A DNA stretch of 46,184 nucleotides from positions 1-46,184 of IMG/VR virus record IMGVR_UViG_3300044632_001495; one strand, given 5' to 3'. Position 1 is the stretch's first letter; every line of letters starts with the position of its first letter. This DNA is from a virus. Positions 38,954 to 45,650 of this stretch are shown in pieces. The notes below the pieces were generated by a model. It had not been told where the DNA came from, ran no database searches, and saw only the letters and a program-made list of their open reading frames with translations. The position numbers were made by a program, and so were the translations under genes.

Positions 38954-39039
38954 AACAATTTTTAGAAACAGGTAACGCAGCTTTCTTTTTTTGCTTTGCA
39001 ATTTTAATTTATTCTGCATGGCTACACTTAACAGAATAA
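38950..39039 (+). CDS. 29-aa membrane microprotein
   Basis: One hydrophobic span (NAAFFFCFAILIYSAWLHL). ATGA overlap with the previous gene. Possibly a membrane peptide acting on the host early in infection. Confidence 0.55.
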   Translation: MKQFLETGNAAFFFCFAILIYSAWLHLTE

Positions 39040-39051
39040 AAATTCATGATC

Positions 39052-39067
39052 GTGCATAAAAATGCAC
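39052..39067 (+). terminator. Terminator-like hairpin
   Basis: GTGCAT-AAAA-ATGCAC, shorter relative of the type A hairpin, followed by CGGCGGGG. Confidence 0.45.
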
Positions 39068-39115
39068 CGGCGGGGTCGGGCGTGTCGTGTGTCAGATTGC
39101 TCACATGCTATTAAG

Positions 39116-39131
39116 TGTGATGTAAATCATA
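39116..39131. promoter_or_regulatory. CRP/GlxR-like palindrome
   Basis: TGTGA-TGTAAA-TCATA, centre 62.5 bp before the -10 at 39186. Followed by two TCGGAC motifs (39141, 39150). Confidence 0.5.
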
Positions 39132-39169
39132 TCCCGAAAATCGGACATATCGGACTTTGGATTTGTTTT

Positions 39170-39191
39170 TGTCAGTTAATTTTGGTACACT
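39170..39191 (+). promoter_or_regulatory. TGTCRG-N10 early promoter
   Basis: TGTCAG-N10-TACACT (39186-39191). Confidence 0.7.
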
Positions 39192-39234
39192 TACATAGTA
39201 AGAAATTCACAAAAAAGAAAAGAAGGTGACGCCC

Positions 39235-39450
39235 ATGTCAGCCAATGTATACACAGTCCAGTCCTTGCTAGTAGGAACAGAGTACGCTTCTAGTTCCCTG
39301 CGTGGAAAAATTATCTCTGCCGAGCCTCACCCTAAAGCCGTATGGTATGAGGGGTGCGATACCTATCTAGTAGAGGTTGCCCCTAATAGTGGCTTCGGTG
39401 CATGGCGTGGCTCTACCTATCGCACAGTAGCCGTAAAAACATCTGCCTAA
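39235..39450 (+). CDS. 71-aa early protein
   Basis: ATG 39235 follows AGAAGGTG. SLLVGTEYASSSLRGKIIS, YEGCDTYLVEVAP and GFGAWRGSTYRTVAV suggest a small beta-barrel. A GTG three codons earlier is less likely. Confidence 0.65.
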   Translation: MSANVYTVQSLLVGTEYASSSLRGKIISAEPHPKAVWYEGCDTYLVEVAPNSGFGAWRGSTYRTVAVKTSA

Positions 39451-39451
39451 T

Positions 39452-39473
39452 TGTCAGTGCCCCCTGTTATACT
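39452..39473 (+). promoter_or_regulatory. TGTCRG-N10 early promoter
   Basis: TGTCAG-N10-TATACT (39468-39473) in the 50-nt gap between two genes, without a CRP or DnaA element. Confidence 0.7.
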
Positions 39474-39502
39474 TACTATAAAGAAAAAGAAGGAGACAAC
39501 CT

Positions 39503-39688
39503 ATGTCATATAAAGTAAACCTAGAAACCTTTAACGGAACAGTTAAAGTAATTTCGCTTCCGTCAAAAGGTGCTGTTGCACAATTTATCAGCACTTACCC
39601 TAACACGCTACCTGTTGGCGTATCTGTTAAACTCTCATGCGACGCACTCGGCGTTCGTGGAACACTTCGTGGAAAGGCTTCACTCTAA
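39503..39688 (+). CDS. 61-aa protein, paralogue of 35500-35670
   Basis: AAGGAG upstream. GTVKVISLPSKGAVAQF, then SVKLSCDALGVRGTLRGK. Its minus-strand relative shares the last part. Confidence 0.7.
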   Translation: MSYKVNLETFNGTVKVISLPSKGAVAQFISTYPNTLPVGVSVKLSCDALGVRGTLRGKASL

Positions 39689-39894
39689 TGGTAAAAGTTG
39701 AACACTCTCTAAAGTTCGTTACAGAATTTGACGAAACTCACCCTGTAGCAATTCGCCTGCTCTCTCTTGAAAAAGAAATGCAAGTAACATTCCTTGAACG
39801 CATGCTAAAAGAAATGCTTGCACCACGTATTCAGCCAGCACTTGATGAAATCAATGAAGGTGGCTCATATGCAATTCTAAAGGTGGCAGAATAA
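39688..39894 (+). CDS. 68-aa early protein
   Basis: ATG 39688 in a TAATG overlap. VEHSLKFVTEFDETHPVAI, a helix LLSLEKEMQVTFLERMLKEML, and an end YAILKVAE. Not recognised. Confidence 0.65.
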   Translation: MVKVEHSLKFVTEFDETHPVAIRLLSLEKEMQVTFLERMLKEMLAPRIQPALDEINEGGSYAILKVAE

Positions 39895-40070
39895 TGATGA
39901 CACGCAAGGACTATGTAGCGGTTGCAGAAATTCTAAAAGGCTATGAAGTTGCAATGATTGATAGCTTTTGGTTTGAGGATTTGGTAAATGATTTTGCAGA
40001 TTTATTTTCTGCTGATAATCCAAATTTCAAAATGGAAAAATTTACACACGCATGCGGTCTAACTAAATAA
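39894..40070 (+). CDS. 58-aa conserved phage protein
   Basis: TRKDYVAVAEILKGY, then FADLFSADNPNFKMEKFTHACGL. This pattern (helix, FAD-L-F-x-ADNP-x-F, CGL end) is a widespread small phage protein of unknown role. Overlaps the previous stop. Confidence 0.7.
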   Translation: MMTRKDYVAVAEILKGYEVAMIDSFWFEDLVNDFADLFSADNPNFKMEKFTHACGLTK

Positions 40071-40082
40071 AATAAAAAATCC

Positions 40083-40110
40083 TGAGCAAGATCTAAAACT
40101 GCTCATTTTT
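40083..40110 (+). terminator. Terminator, spacer type B
   Basis: TGAGCA ... TGCTCA followed by TTTTT. Relatives of this hairpin occur near 43632 and 44315. Confidence 0.7.
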
Positions 40111-40121
40111 GGGCCGGGGGG

Positions 40122-40142
40122 TTATCCACAGCTTTATCCACA
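40122..40142 (+). promoter_or_regulatory. Paired DnaA-box-like 9-mers, 12-bp step
   Basis: Two perfect TTATCCACA copies at 40122 and 40134. Confidence 0.65.
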
Positions 40143-40154
40143 GGGGGCATTACG

Positions 40155-40170
40155 TGTGATTAAAAACACA
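40155..40170. promoter_or_regulatory. CRP/GlxR-like palindrome
   Basis: TGTGA-TTAAAA-ACACA, centre 63.5 bp before the -10 at 40226. Confidence 0.45.
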
Positions 40171-40209
40171 TTCCAAAATCTCCCGAAACTAGGGTTAAGA
40201 AGTTGAGTT

Positions 40210-40231
40210 TGTCACCCCCGTAGTGTAGGAT
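40210..40231 (+). promoter_or_regulatory. TGTCRG-N10 early promoter
   Basis: TGTCAC-N10-TAGGAT (40226-40231), also TTGAGT 17 bp before the -10. Confidence 0.6.
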
Positions 40232-40266
40232 ATTTATATCAAGTTAATTAAAGAAAGAAGGCTCCC

Positions 40267-40416
40267 ATGACCGCACATGTATGTATGCAATGTAATGAAA
40301 ATGCTGTAGATGTAACTGAACTTTATTGCTTCCGTTGCTATCTTGACCGAGAGGTAGAAGCCATGCTAGAGTATGACTTAATAAATCAACTATTCGTAAC
40401 AGGAGAGGCTAACTAA
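40267..40416 (+). CDS. 49-aa zinc-finger-like protein
   Basis: HVCMQCNE and LYCFRCYLDREVE give a C-x2-C/C-x2-C finger with an acidic helical tail. GAAGG upstream; TAATG overlap at the end. Confidence 0.7.
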   Translation: MTAHVCMQCNENAVDVTELYCFRCYLDREVEAMLEYDLINQLFVTGEAN

Positions 40417-40514
40417 TGTACTACGACTTTGATAATCAGATTAGCATGACAATATCTAATTGCTCATGCACCACTAACACACTATGCCGTTCATGCGAAA
40501 GAGAGCAAAACTAA
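40416..40514 (+). CDS. 32-aa Cys microprotein
   Basis: YYDFDNQISMTISNCSCTTNTLC followed by RSCEREQN (CxC ... CxxC). Relative of 38566-38676. Confidence 0.65.
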   Translation: MYYDFDNQISMTISNCSCTTNTLCRSCEREQN

Positions 40515-40729
40515 TGGAATACAACTTCTCAATTACTGCAACCTATGACAACGAGACTACACCTTATTGGGTTGGTCGCTATACAGACGCTATCTCTGCC
40601 GTAACAGAGTGGAACAAGATTGTTGATTGGGGATTCGCAGATGAATTCGCAACTTACAATTTCTCAGAGCCAACAGGCAAAATGCACACTAAGATATTCT
40701 ATCGTAATGGAAATGTAGGGGGTAAGTAA
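40514..40729 (+). CDS. 71-aa early protein
   Basis: ATG 40514 in a TAATG overlap. FSITATYDNETTPYWVGRY, DAISAVTEWNKIVDWGFADEF and TKIFYRNGN: an alpha/beta protein rich in Trp and Tyr. Not recognised. Confidence 0.65.
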   Translation: MEYNFSITATYDNETTPYWVGRYTDAISAVTEWNKIVDWGFADEFATYNFSEPTGKMHTKIFYRNGNVGGK

Positions 40730-40730
40730 T

Positions 40731-41057
40731 ATGGGTAATGTAACAGCACTTGGTATTCAGGAAATGGTACTTGACTTGGAGACTCAGATTCTCTACCACC
40801 TTAAAGGTAATCACTATCCACCTGTACCCGCAGAAATGGTACAGCCATGTATTGAAGCGATTGACGCCTTCTATGACGAGGACTTTGACCGCATGATTGA
40901 TATGCCAAAGGTTGGTGACTTTCAGATTCTATACAAGGGTTCAACAGTTGCACCTGCAAGCGCTATCGTACAGCAACACCACCTTGAAGTGTTCATTGAA
41001 CCCGATGAGGATTTCTCAGATGACTTCCCTATGTCTCTAGAATATGACGAGGGGTAA
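40731..41057 (+). CDS. 108-aa acidic early protein
   Basis: AGGGGGT upstream. Begins VTALGIQEMVLDLETQILYHL, then PPVPAEMVQPCIEAIDAFY and a very acidic end. The charge pattern suits a DNA-mimic or binding partner, but there is no proof. Confidence 0.65.
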   Translation: MGNVTALGIQEMVLDLETQILYHLKGNHYPPVPAEMVQPCIEAIDAFYDEDFDRMIDMPKVGDFQILYKGSTVAPASAIVQQHHLEVFIEPDEDFSDDFPMSLEYDEG

Positions 41058-41058
41058 A

Positions 41059-41244
41059 ATGAATACTGAGATAAATATTCGCCAACTTTCAAGAAAGAAT
41101 TTATATACAGAGTGTATTTATTGTGATAGCCCTATTGAAAAGGGGCTCTTTGACGAACTAGATAATACCATGTATCTAGATTGTGCCTCATGTAAAGAGG
41201 AAAGTACCGTATGGGATTGGTATGACGATTGGGAGAAGCCATAA
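41059..41244 (+). CDS. 61-aa zinc-finger-like protein
   Basis: YTECIYCDSPIEKG and YLDCASCKEES give two CxxC pairs; acidic Trp-rich end. ATG 41059 lies just after the previous stop. Confidence 0.7.
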   Translation: MNTEINIRQLSRKNLYTECIYCDSPIEKGLFDELDNTMYLDCASCKEESTVWDWYDDWEKP

Positions 41245-41363
41245 TGGAATGCTTGCAGCTAAATGAAGGTCTAACACCATGCTTTAATCACCTAGATGGA
41301 ACTAAATGTTTCATTACCTTCTGCGTTGATTGCGGTAAAGATATTAAACGAGATTGCGACTAA
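41244..41363 (+). CDS. 39-aa Cys-rich microprotein
   Basis: Six cysteines: ECLQ, PCFN, KCFITFCVDCGK and DCD, with CxxC near the end. TAATG overlap. Confidence 0.65.
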   Translation: MECLQLNEGLTPCFNHLDGTKCFITFCVDCGKDIKRDCD

Positions 41364-41372
41364 GGAGATAAA

Positions 41373-41615
41373 ATGACTGCTACAATAAACAACATGGAAC
41401 TAGTATGGGCAGATAAATTAACACCAGGATCATTGATGATTGATGACATGATAAAAATTGATGATGAGTTAATTGAAATCGTTAGCATTGATTCTGATGC
41501 AACAGGTGATAATTATTTTATTGAATATGCTGATGTATATGGTGAATCAGACACAGCAATAATTGCACATGACACATATGTTGATTTATATGTGTATATA
41601 GAATCAGAGGATTAG
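41373..41615 (+). CDS. 80-aa acidic beta protein
   Basis: AAGGAG upstream. LVWADKLTPGSLMIDDMIKIDDELIEI looks like a small intein-/Hedgehog-like or phage beta barrel start; the rest is acidic (IIAHDTYVDLYVYIESED). Not recognised. Confidence 0.6.
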   Translation: MTATINNMELVWADKLTPGSLMIDDMIKIDDELIEIVSIDSDATGDNYFIEYADVYGESDTAIIAHDTYVDLYVYIESED

Positions 41616-41634
41616 CAGCTGGGGCCGGGGGCCC

Positions 41635-41650
41635 TGTGAGATTCATCACA
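41635..41650. promoter_or_regulatory. Perfect CRP/GlxR consensus palindrome
   Basis: TGTGA-GATTCA-TCACA, centre 42.5 bp before the -10 at 41685. A GGGGCC block precedes it. Confidence 0.6.
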
Positions 41651-41661
41651 ATTAAGATGAG

Positions 41662-41690
41662 TTGTATTTTTCCCCCATAAATGCTAAGAT
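41662..41690 (+). promoter_or_regulatory. -35/-10 promoter, leaderless
   Basis: TTGTAT, 17 bp, TAAGAT (41685-41690), 6 nt before ATG 41697, with TGC before the -10. Confidence 0.55.
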
Positions 41691-41696
41691 TAGTAT

Positions 41697-41849
41697 ATGA
41701 AAAAGACACCTGAGGAATTACGCAGACTAATGGAACTTCGCCGTTCTAATGCTGCCTCTGCGGTGCCTAATCAAAAGAAATATGACAGAAAGAAATGTCA
41801 GTCCCTAATGCTAAAATTAAAGAAAGAAAGCGAGTCCCACCATGACTAA
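41697..41849 (+). CDS. 50-aa basic helical protein
   Basis: PEELRRLMELRRSNAASAVP, then KKYDRKKCQSLMLKLKKE. Leaderless start after TAAGAT; overlaps the next gene out of frame by 8 bases. Possible nucleic-acid-binding helix. Confidence 0.6.
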   Translation: MKKTPEELRRLMELRRSNAASAVPNQKKYDRKKCQSLMLKLKKESESHHD

Positions 41850-42564
41850 ATTACTCAGAAGCAAAGATAGAAAAGTAGCCAACCTTGTCACACCTAATGG
41901 TAAGCAAGCAAGCATGGCTAATACATTCGGATTACCTGCAGGCAAGGCTTACTCATGCCCTGGTGCTACTAGCGTATGCGAAACAGTATGCTATGCAGGC
42001 AAGTTAGAAAAGGTATTCCCAACAGTTAAAAAGAATCTACTTCATAACTGGGAGTTACTAAAAGACGCAGACGGTGAAACTATGGTGCGTTTACTTAATG
42101 AAATGATTAGTGAATTTAATGCAGAGTGCGAGAAGCGCAATGCACCTAAGCAATTCCGTATCCATTGGGATGGCGACTTCTTTAATGATACATATACATA
42201 TGCATGGAAGATGATTATTGATAAGTACCCTGATATTCAGTTCTGGGTATATACCCGTGTTAAATCGGCTGCCATAATTCTAAACCATGTGCCTAATCTA
42301 TCTTTATACTATTCTACAGATAGCGAGAATAAGGCTATAGGTATCACTCTTAAAAATGATCATGGGGTATCCCTTGCATACCTTGCAAAAAACTTCCAAA
42401 TAGGACAGGCAGACATGAAGGAGTTGACAGGCAAGGTAGGAGCTAAATGTCCTGAGAATAAAAAGGCTATTCCCCTAATCTCTCAGAAAGGGTCTGCCTG
42501 CGCTACCTGCAAGTTGTGTATTTATGAGAAATCTGATATAGTTTTCAGTGCAACCAAAAAGTAA
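41842..42564 (+). CDS. Gp88-like phage protein
   Basis: A 240-aa protein. AYSCPGATSVCETVCYAGK (C39, C46, C50), FRIHWDGDFF near 105, FWVYTRVKS and a late CATCKLC cluster match the Gp88 family known from mycobacteriophages. The Cys pattern suggests metal binding; the biochemical role is not settled. Ribosome site GAAAG upstream. The largest gene of this part of the early arm. Confidence 0.75.
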   Translation: MTKLLRSKDRKVANLVTPNGKQASMANTFGLPAGKAYSCPGATSVCETVCYAGKLEKVFPTVKKNLLHNWELLKDADGETMVRLLNEMISEFNAECEKRNAPKQFRIHWDGDFFNDTYTYAWKMIIDKYPDIQFWVYTRVKSAAIILNHVPNLSLYYSTDSENKAIGITLKNDHGVSLAYLAKNFQIGQADMKELTGKVGAKCPENKKAIPLISQKGSACATCKLCIYEKSDIVFSATKK

Positions 42565-42573
42565 GGGAAACCT

Positions 42574-42642
42574 ATGCTAACAATAACTATATTAACTATC
42601 ATAATCGCCATATTCCTCTTTGCAGGGCTAGGGCATAAGTGA
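42574..42642 (+). CDS. 22-aa membrane microprotein
   Basis: AAGGGA precedes ATG 42574. LTITILTIIIAIFLFAGLGHK is one hydrophobic span. Short, so only moderately sure. Confidence 0.4.
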   Translation: MLTITILTIIIAIFLFAGLGHK

Positions 42643-42653
42643 CGCAAATCACA
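42638..42653. promoter_or_regulatory. CRP/GlxR-like palindrome
   Basis: AGTGA-CGCAAA-TCACA, centre 72.5 bp before the -10 at 42718. Confidence 0.5.
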
Positions 42654-42717
42654 CTAGAAAGGGTCTCAATATATGAGATTTTCTAGGGCAGGAATTGTAT
42701 TTCTGAGATTTTTCAGA

Positions 42718-42723
42718 TATACT
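42718..42723 (+). promoter_or_regulatory. -10 of small YKVGD gene
   Basis: TATACT, 42 nt before ATG 42766; no clear TGTCRG. Confidence 0.45.
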
Positions 42724-42765
42724 AGAAATATAAGCAAAACCAACCAAACTAACAAGGAGAAGCAA

Positions 42766-42927
42766 ATGACAGTATCAACAGCAACATACAAGGTCGGCGA
42801 CCTATTCACAACACAGAAGTCAAAGGTCACAGGAACAATCGTGGAAATCAAGCCAACAGACAAGAACACAGTTCGTGTTAAGTTAGATGTAAATGGCAAT
42901 ATCCGTTGGACAACTTGGAAGGCATAA
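42766..42927 (+). CDS. 53-aa conserved actinophage-type protein
   Basis: ATG 42766 is chosen for its AAGGAG site; earlier in-frame starts lie in the promoter. YKVGDLFTTQKSKVTGTIVEI and VRVKLDVNGNIRWTTW form an SH3-like small barrel common in actinophages. Function unknown. Confidence 0.7.
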   Translation: MTVSTATYKVGDLFTTQKSKVTGTIVEIKPTDKNTVRVKLDVNGNIRWTTWKA

Positions 42928-42956
42928 ACCTTTCATAACGAAACAGGGGCAGTTTA

Positions 42957-43010
42957 GGAGAGTGTTCTAGCCCAATGTCGTAAGTAAGAACTCTCCCCCC
43001 TTCGGGGGAA
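42957..43010 (+). terminator. Double hairpin terminator
   Basis: GGAGAGTGTTCT/AGAACTCTCC inverted repeat overlapping a tight CCCCC-TTC-GGGGG hairpin (42996-43008). Confidence 0.55.
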
Positions 43011-43011
43011 A

Positions 43012-43033
43012 TGTCAGTACCACCCCCTATAAT
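43012..43033 (+). promoter_or_regulatory. TGTCRG-N10 early promoter
   Basis: TGTCAG-N10-TATAAT (43028-43033), directly after the hairpin. Confidence 0.7.
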
Positions 43034-43069
43034 AGAAATATCAACCACCAAAGAAAAGAGAGCAAAACA

Positions 43070-43495
43070 ATGGCAACAAGAGGAAAAGCAATCTCAGTAA
43101 AAATCGCAACACCAAAGGTAATCAAGGCACTAGAAGCATCACTCGCTAAAATTGAAGCAGACTACGCATCACAAGAAGCAAGCGAAGCAAAGTATCAGAA
43201 GGCTATGGAAAAGTATAGAAAAGAACTTGGTGCATTTGCGGTAAAGCATATCGCTAAGGCAGAAAATCTACGCTCATCATATCGCTCATGGAATAATCAA
43301 CTAAACATTGACTTTGACCTAACAGTTACTAAGGACTCGCTTCCAACTGAACCTGAGCGTGATTTCGTATCATTGAACGAATACGAATATCGTAATCAGA
43401 AAGAGGAAATTGCAAACGCAATTCGTATCCTCAAGATGACAGATGAGGAAGTAGTAAATACTTCAACATACAATGCGGTGGCTCGCTACCTCTAG
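43070..43495 (+). CDS. 141-aa coiled-coil protein
   Basis: Residues 15-70 form a long charged helix (KALEASLAKIEADYASQEASEAKYQKAMEKYRKELGAF), then RSSYRSWNNQLNIDFDLTV and a C-terminal helix pair. No enzymatic motif. Alone under its own promoter and terminator, so probably needed in quantity. Confidence 0.7.
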   Translation: MATRGKAISVKIATPKVIKALEASLAKIEADYASQEASEAKYQKAMEKYRKELGAFAVKHIAKAENLRSSYRSWNNQLNIDFDLTVTKDSLPTEPERDFVSLNEYEYRNQKEEIANAIRILKMTDEEVVNTSTYNAVARYL

Positions 43496-43504
43496 CAAAG
43501 TTGG

Positions 43505-43524
43505 GTGGGGTGTAAAAGCCCCAC
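43505..43524 (+). terminator. Terminator after coiled-coil gene
   Basis: GTGGGG-TGTAAAAG-CCCCAC-type stem, then TCATTT. Confidence 0.6.
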
Positions 43525-43701
43525 TCATTTCGCCAGGCTGATTAGGGCGATTATAGAAATACTATAGAGCACGATCTCGCATATCGTTGAAATTGCGAAC
43601 AGTTCTCACCAACTGCAAGAGGTGAAAATTCCTGAGTACGAATCAAAACTGCTCACCAATATTTATTCAGCTGACTGCATAAGTATGCGGGGCCGGGATC
43701 G

Positions 43702-43717
43702 TGTGATATTAATCACA
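43702..43717. promoter_or_regulatory. Perfect CRP/GlxR consensus palindrome
   Basis: TGTGA-TATTAA-TCACA, centre 63.5 bp before the -10 at 43773. Confidence 0.6.
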
Positions 43718-43756
43718 TCTCAATATGTAAGACTATTAAGGGTATTAAGTTGCATT

Positions 43757-43778
43757 TGTCGGAACCCGCTGCTAGACT
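43757..43778 (+). promoter_or_regulatory. TGTCRG-N10 early promoter with -35
   Basis: TGTCGG-N10-TAGACT (43773-43778); TTGCAT lies 17 bp before the -10. Confidence 0.65.
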
Positions 43779-43807
43779 TATATTAACAACAACAGAAAGA
43801 GGCCCCC

Positions 43808-44266
43808 ATGGACCAGCAAACACAACTAACCAACGAGCACTATCTTACACGAGAGTTTCTTGAGAATCAGGTTGCAGCACTATCAGAAGCAATCTCAAGA
43901 AAAGATGCATTAATCATCTCATTGCAGGACCGTTCATCCGAACACTCAAACAATCTATTTACAGAACGTCGTGCACACCAAGAAATCATTGACTCAATTA
44001 AAAACTACGTAATTGATGCAGTGCGTGATGGAACCATTAGCGCAGAGGTTGCAGAAGCACTTTCTGAGATTTGTAACTTTGAACTAACTAAGACTGTAAC
44101 TATTAACGCAGTTGTAGAATTTGAAGTTGAAATTGAAGTACCATTTGATGCTGACGCAGATGATGTGGCCAACACACTTGAATTCAGTGTTGACTCATTT
44201 GATTATTCAATCGATGACTACAACGTTGATACACGTCAGTTAAATGCAGAGGATAATATTTCGTAG
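43808..44266 (+). CDS. 152-aa early protein, coiled coil plus acidic beta domain
   Basis: Residues 10-70 are helical (REFLENQVAALSEAISRKDALIISL). Residues 95-150 are acidic strands (TKTVTINAVVEFEVEIEVPF, then DADDVANTLEFSV). AGAAAGAGG upstream. Not recognised. Confidence 0.65.
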   Translation: MDQQTQLTNEHYLTREFLENQVAALSEAISRKDALIISLQDRSSEHSNNLFTERRAHQEIIDSIKNYVIDAVRDGTISAEVAEALSEICNFELTKTVTINAVVEFEVEIEVPFDADADDVANTLEFSVDSFDYSIDDYNVDTRQLNAEDNIS

Positions 44267-44314
44267 GGGGCTATGGAATAGACCTACCGAATGTCTATAA
44301 ACTAGGTTACGGAC

Positions 44315-44351
44315 CTGAGCATTGTCCATGTAAACGGCTCACTTTTTATTT
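44315..44351 (+). terminator. Terminator, spacer type B
   Basis: TGAGC ... GCTCA followed by CTTTTTATTTT. The rest of 44267-44520 holds a CGGCCCC block, a half CRP palindrome (44401), TGTCCGA (44427) and the next promoter. Confidence 0.6.
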
Positions 44352-44466
44352 TCCCAATTTTCCCGGCCCCACGAACTTGATCTTGTCAAGCGACACGCCA
44401 TGTGAATTACGACACCTTTAAGAAAATGTCCGATTTATCCCATATCTAACTAGCCTGGCTTGCATT

Positions 44467-44488
44467 TGTCGGTGGCTGGGTGTATGAT
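44467..44488 (+). promoter_or_regulatory. TGTCRG-N10 early promoter with -35
   Basis: TGTCGG-N10-TATGAT (44483-44488); TTGCAT at 17 bp. The CTTGCATTTGTCGG core is shared with the promoter at 43757. Confidence 0.65.
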
Positions 44489-44520
44489 TAGATTAACAAC
44501 AAACAGAAAAGAGAAAACTC

Positions 44521-45537
44521 ATGGCACATGACCTAGAAATACAAAACGGTAAGACATCTTTCGCATCTTTCCGTGAACCTGCATGGCATGGATTGGGTAC
44601 CGTATTCACAGAGGAAAAGACCACAGCAGAAATGCTAGAGGCTGCAAGCCTTAACAAGTGGAATGTCCGTCTTGAGGATATGCCAATTCCTGCACACCTA
44701 ACAAGCGATAAAGAATATCAATATGTTATTCGCACAAATCCTACAGACAATTCACAGAACGATGTTCTTGGTGTTGTAGGTGAACGCTACCATGTATTAC
44801 AGAATGAGGATTTATTTTCATTCGGTGACAATATTCTTGACGGTGGTGGTCGTTGGGAAACCGCTGGTTCAATCAAGGGTGGGCGTGTAGTATTTGGCGC
44901 TCTTGCTCTTGAGCGTGAGACTGTACTAGACCCTAACGGTGTTGCAGATAAGGTAAAGACTTATCTCCTCATCAATACATCACACGATGGTTCAATCGCA
45001 ATTCAAGCAAGCATCACACCAGTGCGTGTTGTGTGCGCTAATACTCTTAACCTTGCATTAGGTTCAATCAAGAAAAAGAATGGCATCAAGCAATCATTCA
45101 AGATTCGCCATACACAGACCGCTAATGGCAAGGTACAGATTGCTCGTCAGACTCTTGGTCTTGCTAATGCTTACATGGATGAATTTGACATCATGGCTAA
45201 GGCTATGATTGAGAAGGAAGTCAATGCTAAGACTTTTAACGATATTATTCTCGCTGCTTACCCTAAGCCAGAAAAAGATTCTAAGGGTGCTGTAAAGAAG
45301 TGGGAAAATAAAGTAGATGTTATCAATGACATTTACACAGGTGAATTTAATGGCATGATTGCGGGTAACGCATGGGGAGCCTTTAACGCACTTACAGAAC
45401 GCCTTGATTGGTACCGCACAGCCCGTGGTGGTAACAATGAATCTATCCTTGCATCAGCATCAGGATTTGACCCTGCAATTAACGCAGAGAAAAATCGTTT
45501 GCTAAAAGTTGTGCAGAATGTTATGCAACTAGCATGA
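44521..45537 (+). CDS. DUF932 (TIGR03299-like) phage/plasmid protein
   Basis: A 338-aa protein. FREPAWHGLG near 19-28 followed by T-x-AEMLEAASLNKWNV, GVVGERYHVLQNEDLF, then LLINTSHDGSIAIQASITPVRVVCANTLNLAL and RHTQTANGKVQIARQTLGL are the standard order of this family, found in phages and plasmids and often tied to replication or DNA repair genes. Function is unknown. Length is typical. Confidence 0.85.
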   Translation: MAHDLEIQNGKTSFASFREPAWHGLGTVFTEEKTTAEMLEAASLNKWNVRLEDMPIPAHLTSDKEYQYVIRTNPTDNSQNDVLGVVGERYHVLQNEDLFSFGDNILDGGGRWETAGSIKGGRVVFGALALERETVLDPNGVADKVKTYLLINTSHDGSIAIQASITPVRVVCANTLNLALGSIKKKNGIKQSFKIRHTQTANGKVQIARQTLGLANAYMDEFDIMAKAMIEKEVNAKTFNDIILAAYPKPEKDSKGAVKKWENKVDVINDIYTGEFNGMIAGNAWGAFNALTERLDWYRTARGGNNESILASASGFDPAINAEKNRLLKVVQNVMQLA

Positions 45538-45573
45538 TACAATTTCCTAGGCATGAAGTAAAACTGCCTGCAA

Positions 45574-45650
45574 GATCTCATAGCTCAATTGGTTAGAGCG
45601 CTACCCTGTCACGGTAGAGGTTGCGAGTTCAAGTCTCGTTGGGGTCGCCA
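45574..45650 (+). tRNA. tRNA-Asp (GTC)
   Basis: 77 nt including encoded CCA. Acceptor GATCTCA/TGGGGTC with two wobble pairs, D arm GCTC/GAGC, anticodon stem CTACC/GGTAG around loop CTGTCAC (anticodon GTC at 45608-45610), T arm GCGAG/CTCGT. It lies 36 nt after the DUF932 gene. Probably supplements host decoding of GAC/GAT codons. Confidence 0.9.

Larger units (their letters stand above)
43496..43807. other. 312-bp spacer with many hairpins, no gene
   Basis: Contains the terminator at 43505-43524, a CGCC...GGCG hairpin (about 43530-43550), an ACGAT/ATCGT hairpin near 43571, a type B TGAGTA...TGCTCA hairpin (about 43632-43652), a TGCATAAGTATGC element, GGGGCCGGG, a CRP palindrome and the promoter at 43757. 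The part 43525-43690 is unexplained and could encode a small RNA. Confidence 0.5.

Noticed and set aside
36474-40142. Calling the DnaA-like box pairs a replication origin
   Set aside because: They recur in four operon spacers and no AT-rich unwinding element or initiator gene was identified beside them, so a regulatory or titration role is equally possible.
41373-41615. Intein or Hint-domain fragment in the 80-aa protein
   Set aside because: No catalytic Cys/Ser start, His block or splice junction; only loose similarity of the first strands.
42673-42927. 84-aa form of the YKVGD protein
   Set aside because: The upstream in-frame codons overlap the -10 and leader; AAGGAG points to ATG 42766.
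36216-44416. CRP-like palindromes as integration sites or mobile-element ends
   Set aside because: They are regularly placed before promoters, lack target duplications, and no integrase or transposase gene is present in the window.
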